A stretch of 64,000 nt of DNA, taken from the NCBI GenBank assembly GCA_018394295.1, contig CP074573.1:310001-374000 (forward strand), in the 5' to 3' direction. The DNA is from Mycoplasmatota bacterium. Its GTDB lineage: Bacteria > Bacillota_I > Bacilli_A > Haloplasmatales > Haloplasmataceae. The translations under genes and the position numbers were made by a program. This document shows, one piece after another, positions 24,940 to 35,244 of this stretch. Position 1 is the stretch's first letter. Each line of letters starts with the position of its first letter. The notes under the pieces were generated by a model, which saw nothing but the letters and a program-made list of their open reading frames with translations, had not been told where the DNA came from and searched no databases.

Positions 24940-26379
24940 ATGAAGAAATTGGTTTACGTTTTAACACTATTTGTATTTGTTATGACTGTAGCAGCTTGTA
25001 ATACTGAAAAGAAATCTACAACAACTACAGAAGAAACTACAACTACAGAGGGAACTACAACTACAGAAGCAACTTGTCCAGGTGGTGTTGTTACAATTAA
25101 ATATGCTAACTGGAACTTAGGTACTGAAGAAGAAAACAATTTAGAAAGAAGAATGATTGCTGAATTCAATGCTCAAGATGAGTGTCGTCAAGTTGTTATC
25201 GATGAAAATATTGACCCAGGTGATTGGGCAGGTTCATTAAACGCAGCAGCAGCTGCTGGAACATTACCAGATGTATTTATGTTACAAACAGTTCCAGATG
25301 CAATCGCTAACGAATGGGTATTAGATATTTCATCATATGTTAAAGATGATGCTGAATGGGATGGTTTAGCAAGTGCTCTAACAGATTCAATTACTTATGA
25401 TAATGAAACATATGCTATTCCATTTGCGATGTTTATCCAAGGTTATTGGATTAACAATGATTTATTCAGACAACATAATGCTTATGCTCCTGAATTCGGA
25501 TTTACATGGGATGAATTTGATAGTGCAATTTCTGCAATGACAAAACCACTTGATGGTGTTGTTGGTCTATCTGAAGAAATATCAGTTGTGGACTATTATC
25601 CTGCACTTAAATCAGAAAATTTAGGTTGGTATTCATTTGATGGATCACAATATAATTTAAATTCATCTGTATTTATTGAAGGTGTAACTAAAGCCAAAAG
25701 TTATTTTGATAACGGATATGTACTAGATGCACAATCTCCTGAAACAAAAGAAAATTATTTTGATAGTCCAGGTTGGTGGGGAGAAGCATGGGACTCAGGT
25801 CATATTGCAATTGCTTGGGAAGCATCTTGGGCATTACCTCATATGATTAATGATTTAACATTTGATTGGGATTTCATTGGATTACCTGATGGTAAAGTTG
25901 TTTTAATTCCTGACTTTTTAGGAGTTTCAGCAGCGTCAGAGCATCCAGAAGTGGCTTATGAATTTGCTAAATGGATGAGTTTTTCAAAAGAAGGATATTT
26001 AAAACGTATTGAAATCGCTAACAACAATGAAGGAATAGTAGTCAATACATTACCATTAATTGATGATGAAGATGTAGTTGATGCTTACTTTGAAACTTTA
26101 GATGTTCGAGGATTACGTGCTGTTTATAATGATTTAGATGCATCAGCTATCGTTGAAGGTGTTAAAGTTATTCCTGGTTATCGTGATTCAAGATGGGATG
26201 CACCAACAGGTATCGCTATGGGAACTCCAGGCGAAGATGGTTATAAAGATAATGCAACAATAAATGACATTCTTTGGAATTCATTTAGAGGAAACTTAAA
26301 CTATAGTGACCATGCTGACGCTATAAACACAATAGCAAACCAAAAATATACAGATGCAAATGCATCTTTAGGTAAGTAG
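24940..26379 (+). CDS. Sugar ABC transporter solute-binding lipoprotein
   Basis: A 479-residue family 1 extracellular solute-binding protein. The signal peptide ends with VAAC (Cys20 lipidated), then a threonine-rich linker at residues 25-45 (TTTTEETTTTEG-like), then the two-lobed binding domain beginning VTIKYANWNLGTEEEN. Aromatic-rich segments (GWWGEAWDSG, WEASWALPH) are typical of oligosaccharide-binding proteins. It would be anchored to the outer face of the membrane and feed oligosaccharides to the permeases downstream. In Listeria innocua a comparable protein next to the GH94/GH3 pair binds sophoro-oligosaccharides; the same ligand is inferred here. GGGAGGAAG precedes the ATG. Confidence 0.9.
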   Translation: MKKLVYVLTLFVFVMTVAACNTEKKSTTTTEETTTTEGTTTTEATCPGGVVTIKYANWNLGTEEENNLERRMIAEFNAQDECRQVVIDENIDPGDWAGSLNAAAAAGTLPDVFMLQTVPDAIANEWVLDISSYVKDDAEWDGLASALTDSITYDNETYAIPFAMFIQGYWINNDLFRQHNAYAPEFGFTWDEFDSAISAMTKPLDGVVGLSEEISVVDYYPALKSENLGWYSFDGSQYNLNSSVFIEGVTKAKSYFDNGYVLDAQSPETKENYFDSPGWWGEAWDSGHIAIAWEASWALPHMINDLTFDWDFIGLPDGKVVLIPDFLGVSAASEHPEVAYEFAKWMSFSKEGYLKRIEIANNNEGIVVNTLPLIDDEDVVDAYFETLDVRGLRAVYNDLDASAIVEGVKVIPGYRDSRWDAPTGIAMGTPGEDGYKDNATINDILWNSFRGNLNYSDHADAINTIANQKYTDANASLGK

Positions 26380-26399
26380 ATTAATTGGAGGAGAATTAA

Positions 26400-29297
26400 A
26401 TGAAAAAGGTACTTAGTTTAGCATTAGTAACCTTTATAGTGATTATCACTTTGGTAGCCGCTATTAGAATCGCTAATGAAAAGAAACCTATTTCAACCTA
26501 TTCTCCTTCCTTTTTATTAAAAGGAAGTCACGAAATATTACCAAGTTCATATGAATTGTTTTACCAAATCAATCAAGAAGATAATGTTGAGGGCTATCAA
26601 ACAGAATTAAATCAATATGATTATGAAGGTAGTACTTTGTATTTGAATGATGGACAAACGGTTACATATGACTTGCATATTTTGGAAGAAGGAGAATATG
26701 AAATAGGTTTTGATTATATAACCCTAAATGATTCAATCGTTCCAATAGAAATTACTATCTTAATTAATGGTGAAAATCAATTGGATCGAAATCTAATTAT
26801 TGATAAATATTGGGTTAAAAACGATAAAGAAAAAAGATTTGACAGAAATAACAATCAAGTTTTACCTCAACAAACACATTATGAAGCTTGGATGACAAAC
26901 TTTTTTAAAGATTTAGATACATTAGAAGATGAAAATATAAAATTTCATTTAGATAAAGGAATAAATCAAATTGAAATCAAAGCAGTAAATGAAACAATTT
27001 TACTTGGAAATGTATATGTAGTAAAGAACAAAATGGTTAAAACATATGATGAATATCGTAACAAATTACCTGAAAAAAATAATGAACTCATCACAATAGA
27101 AGCAGAAGATGTTAGTTATAAAAATGATGTTGGTATAATTATGGGGGTTACTAGAGACCCAAATGTTTCACCTTCAAGCAGTAATTATAACTTATTAAAT
27201 CATTTACCTGATTATTCATTTAGTCAACATGGAAGTGAAGTAAGTTATCATTTTGAGGTAGACCACTCTGGTTATTACAATATTAGTCTAAAATACCAGC
27301 AGAGAAAAAAAGTTCATTCAAATATATTTTTGGATATAAAAATAGACAATGAATTCCCGTTTAAAGAATTAAATAATTACTGTATCAATCCTGCATCTAG
27401 TTGGACAAATACTGTAATAGGAAATCAATTTGGAGGATATCAAATTTATTTAGAAGAAGGACTCCATACACTTACTATCCAAAATGATGTATCTAATTAT
27501 CAAGAAGATTATAAATCGCTTCAACAAATATCAGAAGAGATTAATGATCTTACTTTAAAGATACGAAAAATCACAGGGAATCAAAATGATCCTTATCGTG
27601 AGTGGGACTTAGAAAAATACATTCCAAATATTAAAGATATATTAAGTGATTGGGAAAATGAAATAGCTGAAACCATTCAATCAATTAAGAGAATGAATCC
27701 CCAAGAAAAAAGTAATTATGAGATTAAAAATCTCCAATCTGCTTTAAGAAAAATCAAAGAATTAAAAAGTGATGTTGATAAAATACCGAATAAAATGACC
27801 TTATTATCAGAAGGTTCTAATTCGATTGCACAGACTTTAACCCTTGTTTCAAATTATATAATAGATCAACCTATCTCCATTGATAAAATCTATATTCATG
27901 GTAGTAAAGCTGAATTACCAAAGGCAAAACATAATTTCTTATACAATACCTATTTGAAATATGAAGGAATAATAGCGACGTTCTTTAAAAAAGGTGAGAT
28001 TGAGAATCAAGAGGAAATTAATGTATGGGTAAATCGTCCACGACAAATTGTTAATATCATGCAGCAAATGGTTGATACGACTTTTACAAAAGAGACAGGA
28101 ATAAAAGTTAATTTATCGGTTATGCCTGATGAACAAAAATTGATTTTAGCGAACGCTGCAAGTACACAACCAGATGTCGCCTTAGGTATCAGTAATTGGA
28201 TACCATATGAACTTGCGATAAGGGGGGCCTCTGTTGACTTAAGACAATTTGAAGGTTTTGGAGAATTATTAAATAACTTTCAGTCTGGTGCTATTTTACC
28301 TTATGTATTAGATGATGGGGTTTATGGATTGCCAGAAACACAAGATTTTCAATTAACCTTATATCGTAAAGATATTATGGAGTCATTAAATTTAGAGATT
28401 CCAGAAACTTATGAAGAAATAAAATATATATTACCAACCTTACAACGATATGGGATGAATTTTTTCCTACCATTATCATCAGCAGGAGGATTAAAACCTT
28501 ATGCAGCTACATCCCCGTTTATTTATCAGTATAGTGGAGATTTTTATTCTAGTGATGGATTAAATTCTACTATTAATACCGAGGAATCTTATAAAGCATT
28601 AAAGATGATGACTGATTTATATACCATTTACTCATTACCACAACAAGCACCAAGTTTCTATGAATACTTTAGAAATGGAAAACTTCCAATCGGAGTTGCT
28701 AATTTTTCAGAATATAAAAAACTTTTATTTGCTTCACCAGAATTAGCTGGAAAGTGGAATATAGCACTTCATCCAGGTGTTGAAAATGAAAATGGTGATA
28801 TTGATAGATGGGCTACAGGTTCTGCTCAATCAGTCGTTATGTTTAAAAAATCTTATAAACAATTAGAGTCTTGGGAGTTTATTAAATGGTGGATGTCTAA
28901 AGAAACACAAGTTGATTTTATGCATACTCTCCAATCAGTTCTTGGCTCTGAATATTTATGGAATACTGCCAATGTTGAAGCCTTTAAAGAATTACCAATA
29001 CCTGATGAACATAAGGAAGTAATCTTACAACAATGGCAACATCTAAGAGAAGTTCCACGTGTACCAGGTGGCTATATGGTAGAGCGTGAAGTAAGTAATA
29101 TATGGAATAAAGTTGTATTTGATGGCGTTAATTTACGTTTAGCAATTGATGATGCAACCTTGACTATAAATCGTGAACTTAGAAGAAAGCAAAAAGAATT
29201 TGGTTATATAGAAGGTGATAAAGTGGTCAACAAATACATTGTTCCGACTATTGAACAAGTCGAGTCTTGGAAAGTGAAACCAAAATATAATGAATAG
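26400..29297 (+). CDS. Membrane-anchored fusion: carbohydrate-binding-like domains plus solute-binding domain
   Basis: A large 965-residue exported protein. An N-terminal hydrophobic helix (residues 7-24) without a lipobox should anchor it. Two beta-sandwich regions follow, about 45-205 and 230-365; the second begins TIEAEDVSY and contains [19 protein letters not shown], as in CBM6/35-type modules. A helical, charged region spans about 370-470. The last 420 residues form a family 1 solute-binding domain ([38 protein letters not shown]). Fusion of glycan-binding modules to an ABC binding protein is unusual; it could hold a long glucan at the transporter. It overlaps the next gene by 8 bases. 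Confidence 0.8.
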   Translation: MKKVLSLALVTFIVIITLVAAIRIANEKKPISTYSPSFLLKGSHEILPSSYELFYQINQEDNVEGYQTELNQYDYEGSTLYLNDGQTVTYDLHILEEGEYEIGFDYITLNDSIVPIEITILINGENQLDRNLIIDKYWVKNDKEKRFDRNNNQVLPQQTHYEAWMTNFFKDLDTLEDENIKFHLDKGINQIEIKAVNETILLGNVYVVKNKMVKTYDEYRNKLPEKNNELITIEAEDVSYKNDVGIIMGVTRDPNVSPSSSNYNLLNHLPDYSFSQHGSEVSYHFEVDHSGYYNISLKYQQRKKVHSNIFLDIKIDNEFPFKELNNYCINPASSWTNTVIGNQFGGYQIYLEEGLHTLTIQNDVSNYQEDYKSLQQISEEINDLTLKIRKITGNQNDPYREWDLEKYIPNIKDILSDWENEIAETIQSIKRMNPQEKSNYEIKNLQSALRKIKELKSDVDKIPNKMTLLSEGSNSIAQTLTLVSNYIIDQPISIDKIYIHGSKAELPKAKHNFLYNTYLKYEGIIATFFKKGEIENQEEINVWVNRPRQIVNIMQQMVDTTFTKETGIKVNLSVMPDEQKLILANAASTQPDVALGISNWIPYELAIRGASVDLRQFEGFGELLNNFQSGAILPYVLDDGVYGLPETQDFQLTLYRKDIMESLNLEIPETYEEIKYILPTLQRYGMNFFLPLSSAGGLKPYAATSPFIYQYSGDFYSSDGLNSTINTEESYKALKMMTDLYTIYSLPQQAPSFYEYFRNGKLPIGVANFSEYKKLLFASPELAGKWNIALHPGVENENGDIDRWATGSAQSVVMFKKSYKQLESWEFIKWWMSKETQVDFMHTLQSVLGSEYLWNTANVEAFKELPIPDEHKEVILQQWQHLREVPRVPGGYMVEREVSNIWNKVVFDGVNLRLAIDDATLTINRELRRKQKEFGYIEGDKVVNKYIVPTIEQVESWKVKPKYNE

Positions 29298-30174
29298 ATT
29301 AAAAAAAATAAATTCAGCTTATTTATTTATATTACCTTATGTAACCATGTTTTTAATCTTTATTGTCTTACCAGTATTTATTGCTTTCATATTAAGTTTC
29401 ACCTATTTTAACGCAGTAGAAGCACCTGAGTTTAATGGTGTACAAAATTATATTTATATCTTGACACAAGATAAAGTATTCATGCAAACAATATTGCCTA
29501 ATACCATTAAGTTTTCTTTAATCGTTGGTCCTGGTGGGTATATCTTATCTTTTCTCCTTGCTTGGATTTTAGCACAAGTTCCTCATAAGCCAAGAACAAT
29601 CTTAGCTTTAATGATATACTCACCTTCTATGACCGCTGGAGTTGCCATAACTGTTTTATGGCAAATCATCTTCAGTGGTGATGAAAAAGGATTAATTAAT
29701 GGATTTTTAATAAATTATAATTTCATAAGTGAACCCATTCAGTGGTTACAATCTCCTGATCATTTGATGATGGTAATGATTATTGTCTCCTTGTGGAGTA
29801 GTATGGGCGTTGGATTTTTGGCAATGCTTGCAGGTGTATTAAATATTAACACTGAAGTATATGAAGCAGCTTATATTGATGGGTTAAGAAATAAATTTCA
29901 AGAAATATTTTATATTACCATGCCATCAATGAAACCACAAATGCTTTTTGGAGCAGTAATGTCAATTGTGGGTACCTTTAGTGCAGGAGCGATTGGGGTT
30001 CAGTTATCAGGAGCTAATCCTACCCCACAAAATTCAGGACAATTAATTGTTAACCATATTGAAGACTATGGTATCTTAAGGTCTGAAATGGGGCTCGCTG
30101 CAGCATTTTCAGTTGTTTTATTAATTATTATTTATGGTATTTCAAAATATGTCAATAAATTATTAAATGATTAG
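29290..30174 (+). CDS. Sugar ABC transporter permease, MalF type
   Basis: A 294-residue permease with six predicted membrane helices and the EAA loop [21 protein letters not shown] near residue 197, which contacts the ATPase. MalF-type proteins pair with a MalG-type partner, here the next gene, to form the channel. The ATG at 29290 overlaps the end of the fusion binding protein. The substrate is inferred from the locus. Confidence 0.92.
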   Translation: MNRLKKINSAYLFILPYVTMFLIFIVLPVFIAFILSFTYFNAVEAPEFNGVQNYIYILTQDKVFMQTILPNTIKFSLIVGPGGYILSFLLAWILAQVPHKPRTILALMIYSPSMTAGVAITVLWQIIFSGDEKGLINGFLINYNFISEPIQWLQSPDHLMMVMIIVSLWSSMGVGFLAMLAGVLNINTEVYEAAYIDGLRNKFQEIFYITMPSMKPQMLFGAVMSIVGTFSAGAIGVQLSGANPTPQNSGQLIVNHIEDYGILRSEMGLAAAFSVVLLIIIYGISKYVNKLLND

Positions 30175-30186
30175 GAGGGAAAAGGC

Positions 30187-31056
30187 ATGTCTTATTTTGG
30201 AACAAAAATAAACCCTAAATATCATCATAGAAGTCAAATTAAATTTTACCTATTTGTCTTACCCTTAGCCATCTTTATGGTTTTACCAATTATCTATATT
30301 TTTGTAACAGCATTTAAACCAATTGATGAACTATTCGCCTTCCCACCTCGGTTTTATGTGATTAACCCAACATTAGATAATTTTAGAGATTTAGCTTATA
30401 TGAGTGATAGTAGTGGGTTACCGATGGGGCGTTATATTTTAAATAGTATCTTAGTGACTGGTTTTGTATTAGTTCTATCATTATTATTCAGTACAATGGC
30501 AGGTTTTGCCTTATCAAAAAAACATTTTAAAGGGAAATCTTTATTATTTGAAATTAATACACTAGCGATTATGTTTGTGCCTATTGCCGTTACAATTCCA
30601 AGATTTTTAATCATTAGTAAATTGGGTATTATCAATACCTTTTCAGCACATATTCTACCATTACTAGCTGTTCCTGTTGGATTGTTTTTGGTTAAACAAT
30701 TTATTGATCAAATACCAAATGAATTAATTGAAGCAGCCTATGTGGATGGTGCTAATGATTTTTATATTTATAAAAAGATCATTATTCCTTTAATTAAACC
30801 AGCGATTGCAACCGTTGCAATTTTAGCGTTTCAGTCTACTTGGAATAATGTAGAAACCTCAACTTTGTTTGTAAATAATTCAGAGTTAAAAACATTTGCG
30901 TTTTATTTAAACACATTTGTGACCCAATCAAATGCGGTTGCAGGAGCTGGGATAGCAGCAGCTTCTTCAATGATCATGTTTTTACCTAATTTAATTATAT
31001 TTATCTTTTTACAAAGTAAAATTATGAATACAATGGCTCATTCAGGAATTAAGTAA
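30187..31056 (+). CDS. Sugar ABC transporter permease, MalG type
   Basis: A 289-residue permease with six membrane helices, the EAA loop [21 protein letters not shown] near residue 180 and a C-terminus typical of MalG-like proteins (NTMAHSGIK). It follows the MalF-type gene by 12 bases and has TAGGAGGG before its ATG. The two should form one transporter. No ATP-binding subunit is encoded anywhere in the locus, so they probably share a multi-use MsmX-like ATPase encoded elsewhere. Confidence 0.92.
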   Translation: MSYFGTKINPKYHHRSQIKFYLFVLPLAIFMVLPIIYIFVTAFKPIDELFAFPPRFYVINPTLDNFRDLAYMSDSSGLPMGRYILNSILVTGFVLVLSLLFSTMAGFALSKKHFKGKSLLFEINTLAIMFVPIAVTIPRFLIISKLGIINTFSAHILPLLAVPVGLFLVKQFIDQIPNELIEAAYVDGANDFYIYKKIIIPLIKPAIATVAILAFQSTWNNVETSTLFVNNSELKTFAFYLNTFVTQSNAVAGAGIAAASSMIMFLPNLIIFIFLQSKIMNTMAHSGIK

Positions 31057-31067
31057 GGGGGAGAATA

Positions 31068-33077
31068 ATGAAAAAATTTACAGAAATCTTAATTATATTT
31101 TTCCTCTTATTTACCCCTTTAGTAAAAGTAAAGGGAGAATCTGCTTACGATACATTTACAATTGATGCAAAAGGGAATTTTGTACCAACCCAAGAAGCTT
31201 TTACAGCGATTGATATTATAAATCTTGATTTAAAAAATCCCAGTGACTTATTTATAGATCAAAACAATAATTTTTATATAGCTGATACAGACAATCATCG
31301 GATTGTTAAATATGATCAGTCAAGTGAAGAAATTACCTATTTAGGTGATTCTGTTTTAGAAAGTCCTACAGGGGTTCATGTAACACAGGATAATCTTATA
31401 TATGTAGCTGATTTTATAAAAGAAGAGATTGTTGTACTTGATACAAAAGGAAATTTAATAAAATCTTTAGCACGACCAGATGAAATCTATTATGGTGAAG
31501 ATATTAAATTTAAACCTCGAAAAGTTGTTGTTGATGAAAATGAAAACATTTATGTAATAACAGAAGGGGGAGTTAACGGGATTGTTCAATTGAACAGTAA
31601 TGGAGATTTCCTAGGTTACTTTGGAGCGAATTCAACAAAACCAACCTTAAAGATGATTATTCAACGGGCAATATTTTCTGAAAAACAATTATCCCAATTA
31701 GCTCAATTAATTCCACCTTCTCCTACGAATATCGCAATAGATAAAGAGTCCATTGTTTATCCAATCTATAAAGGTCAATCAAGTGAAGCACTTAGAAAAT
31801 TAAACTTAAATGGGACAAATGTATTGTTTATGGATTATAATTCTGACTCATTAATTGATATTACAGTTGATAACGATGGGAATATCTATACTATTGATGA
31901 AAATGAGGAAGGAAATATTAGCATTCATGATAGTTTTGGAAACTTATTGTTTCGTTTCGGTGAAAAAAATACCTTGTCGATGCGATTAGGTCAATTTATT
32001 AATCCTAGTAGTATCGCTGTTGATACAAATGGTAATATTTCAGTACTTGATTATCGTACCGGTTCTATTCAGATTTTTACAAAGACTGAATTTGGTGATT
32101 TGGTATTTCAAGGTGTCAAACTATTTAAAGATGGAAAATATACGGAAAGCCAAGGTATATGGGAAGATGTACTAAAACAAAATCCCCGTTTTGCTTTAGC
32201 CCATGTAGGATTAGGAAAAGCGTATTTGAAAAATTCTTTATATCATGATGCCTTAAGAGAATTCAGATTAGGAAATTCAATGAGCGATTATTCTGAAACT
32301 TATTGGGAAATTAGAAATATATGGTTACAACATAATATCATGTATTTTATTGGAATCCTTATCATATTTATTTTTATCAAAAAATGGTTTAATCGTCATA
32401 AACAATCATATGAGCTTTATAAGAAATATCTGAAAACAAGAAATAAGATTCTAAATACTACTTTATTTAAGGAATTATTTTATCTTAAACATATATTGAA
32501 ACATCCTGTGGATACATTTTATGATATAAAGAATAAACGTAAGGTATCGGTAAAAACAGGTCTGCTATTGTATGTGGTTTTATCACTAGTAGTCGTTCTT
32601 TCTACGGTAATAAAAGGGTATCTATTTAGAGGTGAACTTGAACAATTATCCTTACTCAATTTAGCACTATCCTTTACAGCTCCTCTCCTAATTTTTACAG
32701 TGGCAAATCACTTAATGAGTTCTTTACAAAATGGGGAAGGATTTTATCGTGATATTTTTATTGGAGCAATCATTAGTTTTTCACCAATTATTTTGTTTAG
32801 TTTACCGCTTTCGTTGATCACAAATTTCTTAACATTAAATGAAGGATTTATCTATACATTTGCTTATAATATTTTATTTATTTGGTCAGTAATAAATCTT
32901 ATTTTAATGGTCAAAGAGATCCATAACTATAAAATGAAGACATTGATATTAAATCTATTACTAACATTGTTTACAATCATCATTTTAATTGTTTTATTTG
33001 TGATAATTAATATTTTAACAACACAAATGATTCAATTCTTTGAAGGGATTATAAAGGAGGTAAGGCTCAATGCGTAA
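31068..33077 (+). CDS. Exported NHL beta-propeller, TPR and Yip1-like membrane protein
   Basis: A 669-residue protein with a clear order of parts: signal peptide (1-25), an NHL-type beta-propeller (about 50-345; repeats such as NPSDLFIDQNNNFYIADTDN and NPSSIAVDTNGNISVLD), a TPR-like pair of helices (about 345-405), one membrane helix near 415-433, and a C-terminal Yip1-like bundle of about five helices (500-660). The propeller and TPR should lie outside the membrane. It is inside an ABC sugar import operon and overlaps the next gene by 8 bases. Such YIP1-family proteins are often seen next to DUF5696 proteins in Gram-positive sugar loci, but their task is unknown. A scaffold or sensor role is only a guess. 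Confidence 0.75.
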   Translation: MKKFTEILIIFFLLFTPLVKVKGESAYDTFTIDAKGNFVPTQEAFTAIDIINLDLKNPSDLFIDQNNNFYIADTDNHRIVKYDQSSEEITYLGDSVLESPTGVHVTQDNLIYVADFIKEEIVVLDTKGNLIKSLARPDEIYYGEDIKFKPRKVVVDENENIYVITEGGVNGIVQLNSNGDFLGYFGANSTKPTLKMIIQRAIFSEKQLSQLAQLIPPSPTNIAIDKESIVYPIYKGQSSEALRKLNLNGTNVLFMDYNSDSLIDITVDNDGNIYTIDENEEGNISIHDSFGNLLFRFGEKNTLSMRLGQFINPSSIAVDTNGNISVLDYRTGSIQIFTKTEFGDLVFQGVKLFKDGKYTESQGIWEDVLKQNPRFALAHVGLGKAYLKNSLYHDALREFRLGNSMSDYSETYWEIRNIWLQHNIMYFIGILIIFIFIKKWFNRHKQSYELYKKYLKTRNKILNTTLFKELFYLKHILKHPVDTFYDIKNKRKVSVKTGLLLYVVLSLVVVLSTVIKGYLFRGELEQLSLLNLALSFTAPLLIFTVANHLMSSLQNGEGFYRDIFIGAIISFSPIILFSLPLSLITNFLTLNEGFIYTFAYNILFIWSVINLILMVKEIHNYKMKTLILNLLLTLFTIIILIVLFVIINILTTQMIQFFEGIIKEVRLNA

Positions 33078-35244
33078 AGGTTTCAAAATTGGTTTAACAT
33101 TGTTTATTCTATTTATTACAATAACAACTTTTAGAACATTTGCTTACACTGAACCAGTTGTTCATGATAATTTACCAAATCAATCCCAAAACAATTTGTT
33201 GAAATCGAGCTTCTTTACTCATCCTTTAGATCATCTTGTTTATAATCAACCAGAAGTAGAATTATCTAATTATGATATTTTACTCGAAAATGATAGTTTA
33301 AGGGTCTATATTGATGATGAATCATTGGCATTAAGAGTACTTAATAAGGAAACACAATATGTTTGGATGTCTGATTTAGACAATATATACGATGAACGAT
33401 TGAATAGAGACTGGGTTAATTTTGTTCGCTCAGCTGTATCATTTAGCTATTTTAATAGTAAAGAAGTCGTTAAATACGATGATCTCATTAAATCTAAACG
33501 AGACATTACAATAGAGAAAACAGTTCAATCTGATCAAGTACGTTTTGACCTTGATTTTACCTATACTAAAATCAAATTAAGCTTAATCATCAAATTAGAT
33601 GGTAATGCCTTAAGTATAAAGATTCCAAAAGAATCAATTGAAGAATATGGAAAAAATAAATTATTTAAATTACAATTATACCCATTTTTAGGAGCAACAA
33701 AATTTGATGAAATACCAGGATATTCTTTTATTCCTGATGGTAGTGGCGCTTTAGTTCGCTTTCAAAAAAATAATATCATGAAATCAAGTTTTAAGACTCG
33801 TTTCTTTGGTAACGACATCTATTTAAATCCTGTGAATAATGATATTTTACCATTTAATTTACCTGTTTATGGGATGGTTCATGGACATAATCAAAACGCT
33901 ATTTTTTCAGAAGTCACCAGTGGTGCTCAATTTGGTGAGTTTATCATGCAGTTTGCTGGAAATACCACTGACTTTAATTTTAATTATGTTAATTTTCTAT
34001 TAAGAGAAAAATACTTTCATCGTTTAATAGATGATCAAGGAATATCAAAGATAACAGAAGATAGATATCTTTATGATATTGAGGTTATACATAATTTTTT
34101 GAGTAATGAAAAAGCGAATTATATTGGTATGGCACAAACTTACCAAGATAGTTTATTCTATAATGATGAAAAACTGAAAACTGATACAAAAGACATACCT
34201 ATGCATTTAGATGTAATCGCAGCGGATTCTTATCAATCAATTTTGTTTCAAAAATATGTCAAAATGACAACATTAGATGAATTGGTTTCAATTAATAATG
34301 AATTAAAAGATGAAAACATCAATGAGTTATTATTCACTTATAAAGGATATAATAAGGGCGGATTGTCTAAAATCAATTTAAACAACTATCAATTTGATAG
34401 AAGACTAAGAAATCAATCTAGTTTAGATAAATTAGATAATATGTATCTATATTATGAACCTTCTTTAGTCTATGAGAAAGAAGCAGATAAGAAATATCTA
34501 TTACAACAAATTAATCAAAATTATGTATTGATAGATGACTATTATTATTATAATAACAATAAAAGTATCTTAAAAGGAATTCAACATGCTAAAGAATATG
34601 CTACTGATATAGGCACAAATATTGCACTTGATGGCGTGAGCAACCTCTTGTATTCTGATTTAAAAAATAACATCACAAGAGAAGAAATGATTAAACGTCT
34701 CAATGAAAAAATTGTTGATGATATCCCAATGTATAAACCAGCGAGTTATTTATTAAATAAAACCAGTGATTATTTAAATACTGCGAATAGTTCGAATCAA
34801 TATCTTTTTATCACCGATTCAGTTCCATTTGTTCAGACCCTTTTACGAGGATATGTTAATTATTATTCAGAAAACATTAATAATAGTGGTAACAGAACAT
34901 CAGAAATATTAAGATGCGTCGAATATGGAACCTATCCATCTTATCTGATTTCCAATAAATCAAGCTATTATTTAAAGAATGAAATATTTAATGACATATT
35001 TGGGATTGAATATGATTTGTATCGAAATTTGATTGCTGATGAATATCATTATGTGAATGAAGCTTTAAAACATGTTATAGATAGTAAAATTATTTCACAT
35101 CACATCGTACATGAAGGATTAGTCGAAGTGACTTATGATAATGGGATAATAATCATCGTGAATTATAATAATCAAGAAATGAATTACCTAGGAAAGGTAA
35201 TTGAAGGAAAAAATTATATTGTGATAGGTGATCAAAATGAATAG
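33070..35244 (+). CDS. Exported DUF5696-like protein of unknown function
   Basis: A 724-residue protein with a signal peptide (about residues 1-27) and no lipobox or membrane helix after it. The middle segment PGYSFIPDGSGALVRF (near residue 217) and the block LPVYGMVHGHNQNAIF are characteristic of DUF5696 proteins. The second half (about 370-660) has the strand-helix rhythm of a TIM barrel, with acidic-aromatic segments such as LLFTYKGYNKGG and LFITDSVPF. I suspect a degenerate or uncharacterised glycoside-hydrolase-like fold; this is inference from pattern only. The gene has an almost perfect ribosome site, AAGGAGGTAAGG, inside the end of the previous gene and overlaps the following permease gene. 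Confidence 0.7.
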   Translation: MRKGFKIGLTLFILFITITTFRTFAYTEPVVHDNLPNQSQNNLLKSSFFTHPLDHLVYNQPEVELSNYDILLENDSLRVYIDDESLALRVLNKETQYVWMSDLDNIYDERLNRDWVNFVRSAVSFSYFNSKEVVKYDDLIKSKRDITIEKTVQSDQVRFDLDFTYTKIKLSLIIKLDGNALSIKIPKESIEEYGKNKLFKLQLYPFLGATKFDEIPGYSFIPDGSGALVRFQKNNIMKSSFKTRFFGNDIYLNPVNNDILPFNLPVYGMVHGHNQNAIFSEVTSGAQFGEFIMQFAGNTTDFNFNYVNFLLREKYFHRLIDDQGISKITEDRYLYDIEVIHNFLSNEKANYIGMAQTYQDSLFYNDEKLKTDTKDIPMHLDVIAADSYQSILFQKYVKMTTLDELVSINNELKDENINELLFTYKGYNKGGLSKINLNNYQFDRRLRNQSSLDKLDNMYLYYEPSLVYEKEADKKYLLQQINQNYVLIDDYYYYNNNKSILKGIQHAKEYATDIGTNIALDGVSNLLYSDLKNNITREEMIKRLNEKIVDDIPMYKPASYLLNKTSDYLNTANSSNQYLFITDSVPFVQTLLRGYVNYYSENINNSGNRTSEILRCVEYGTYPSYLISNKSSYYLKNEIFNDIFGIEYDLYRNLIADEYHYVNEALKHVIDSKIISHHIVHEGLVEVTYDNGIIIIVNYNNQEMNYLGKVIEGKNYIVIGDQNE

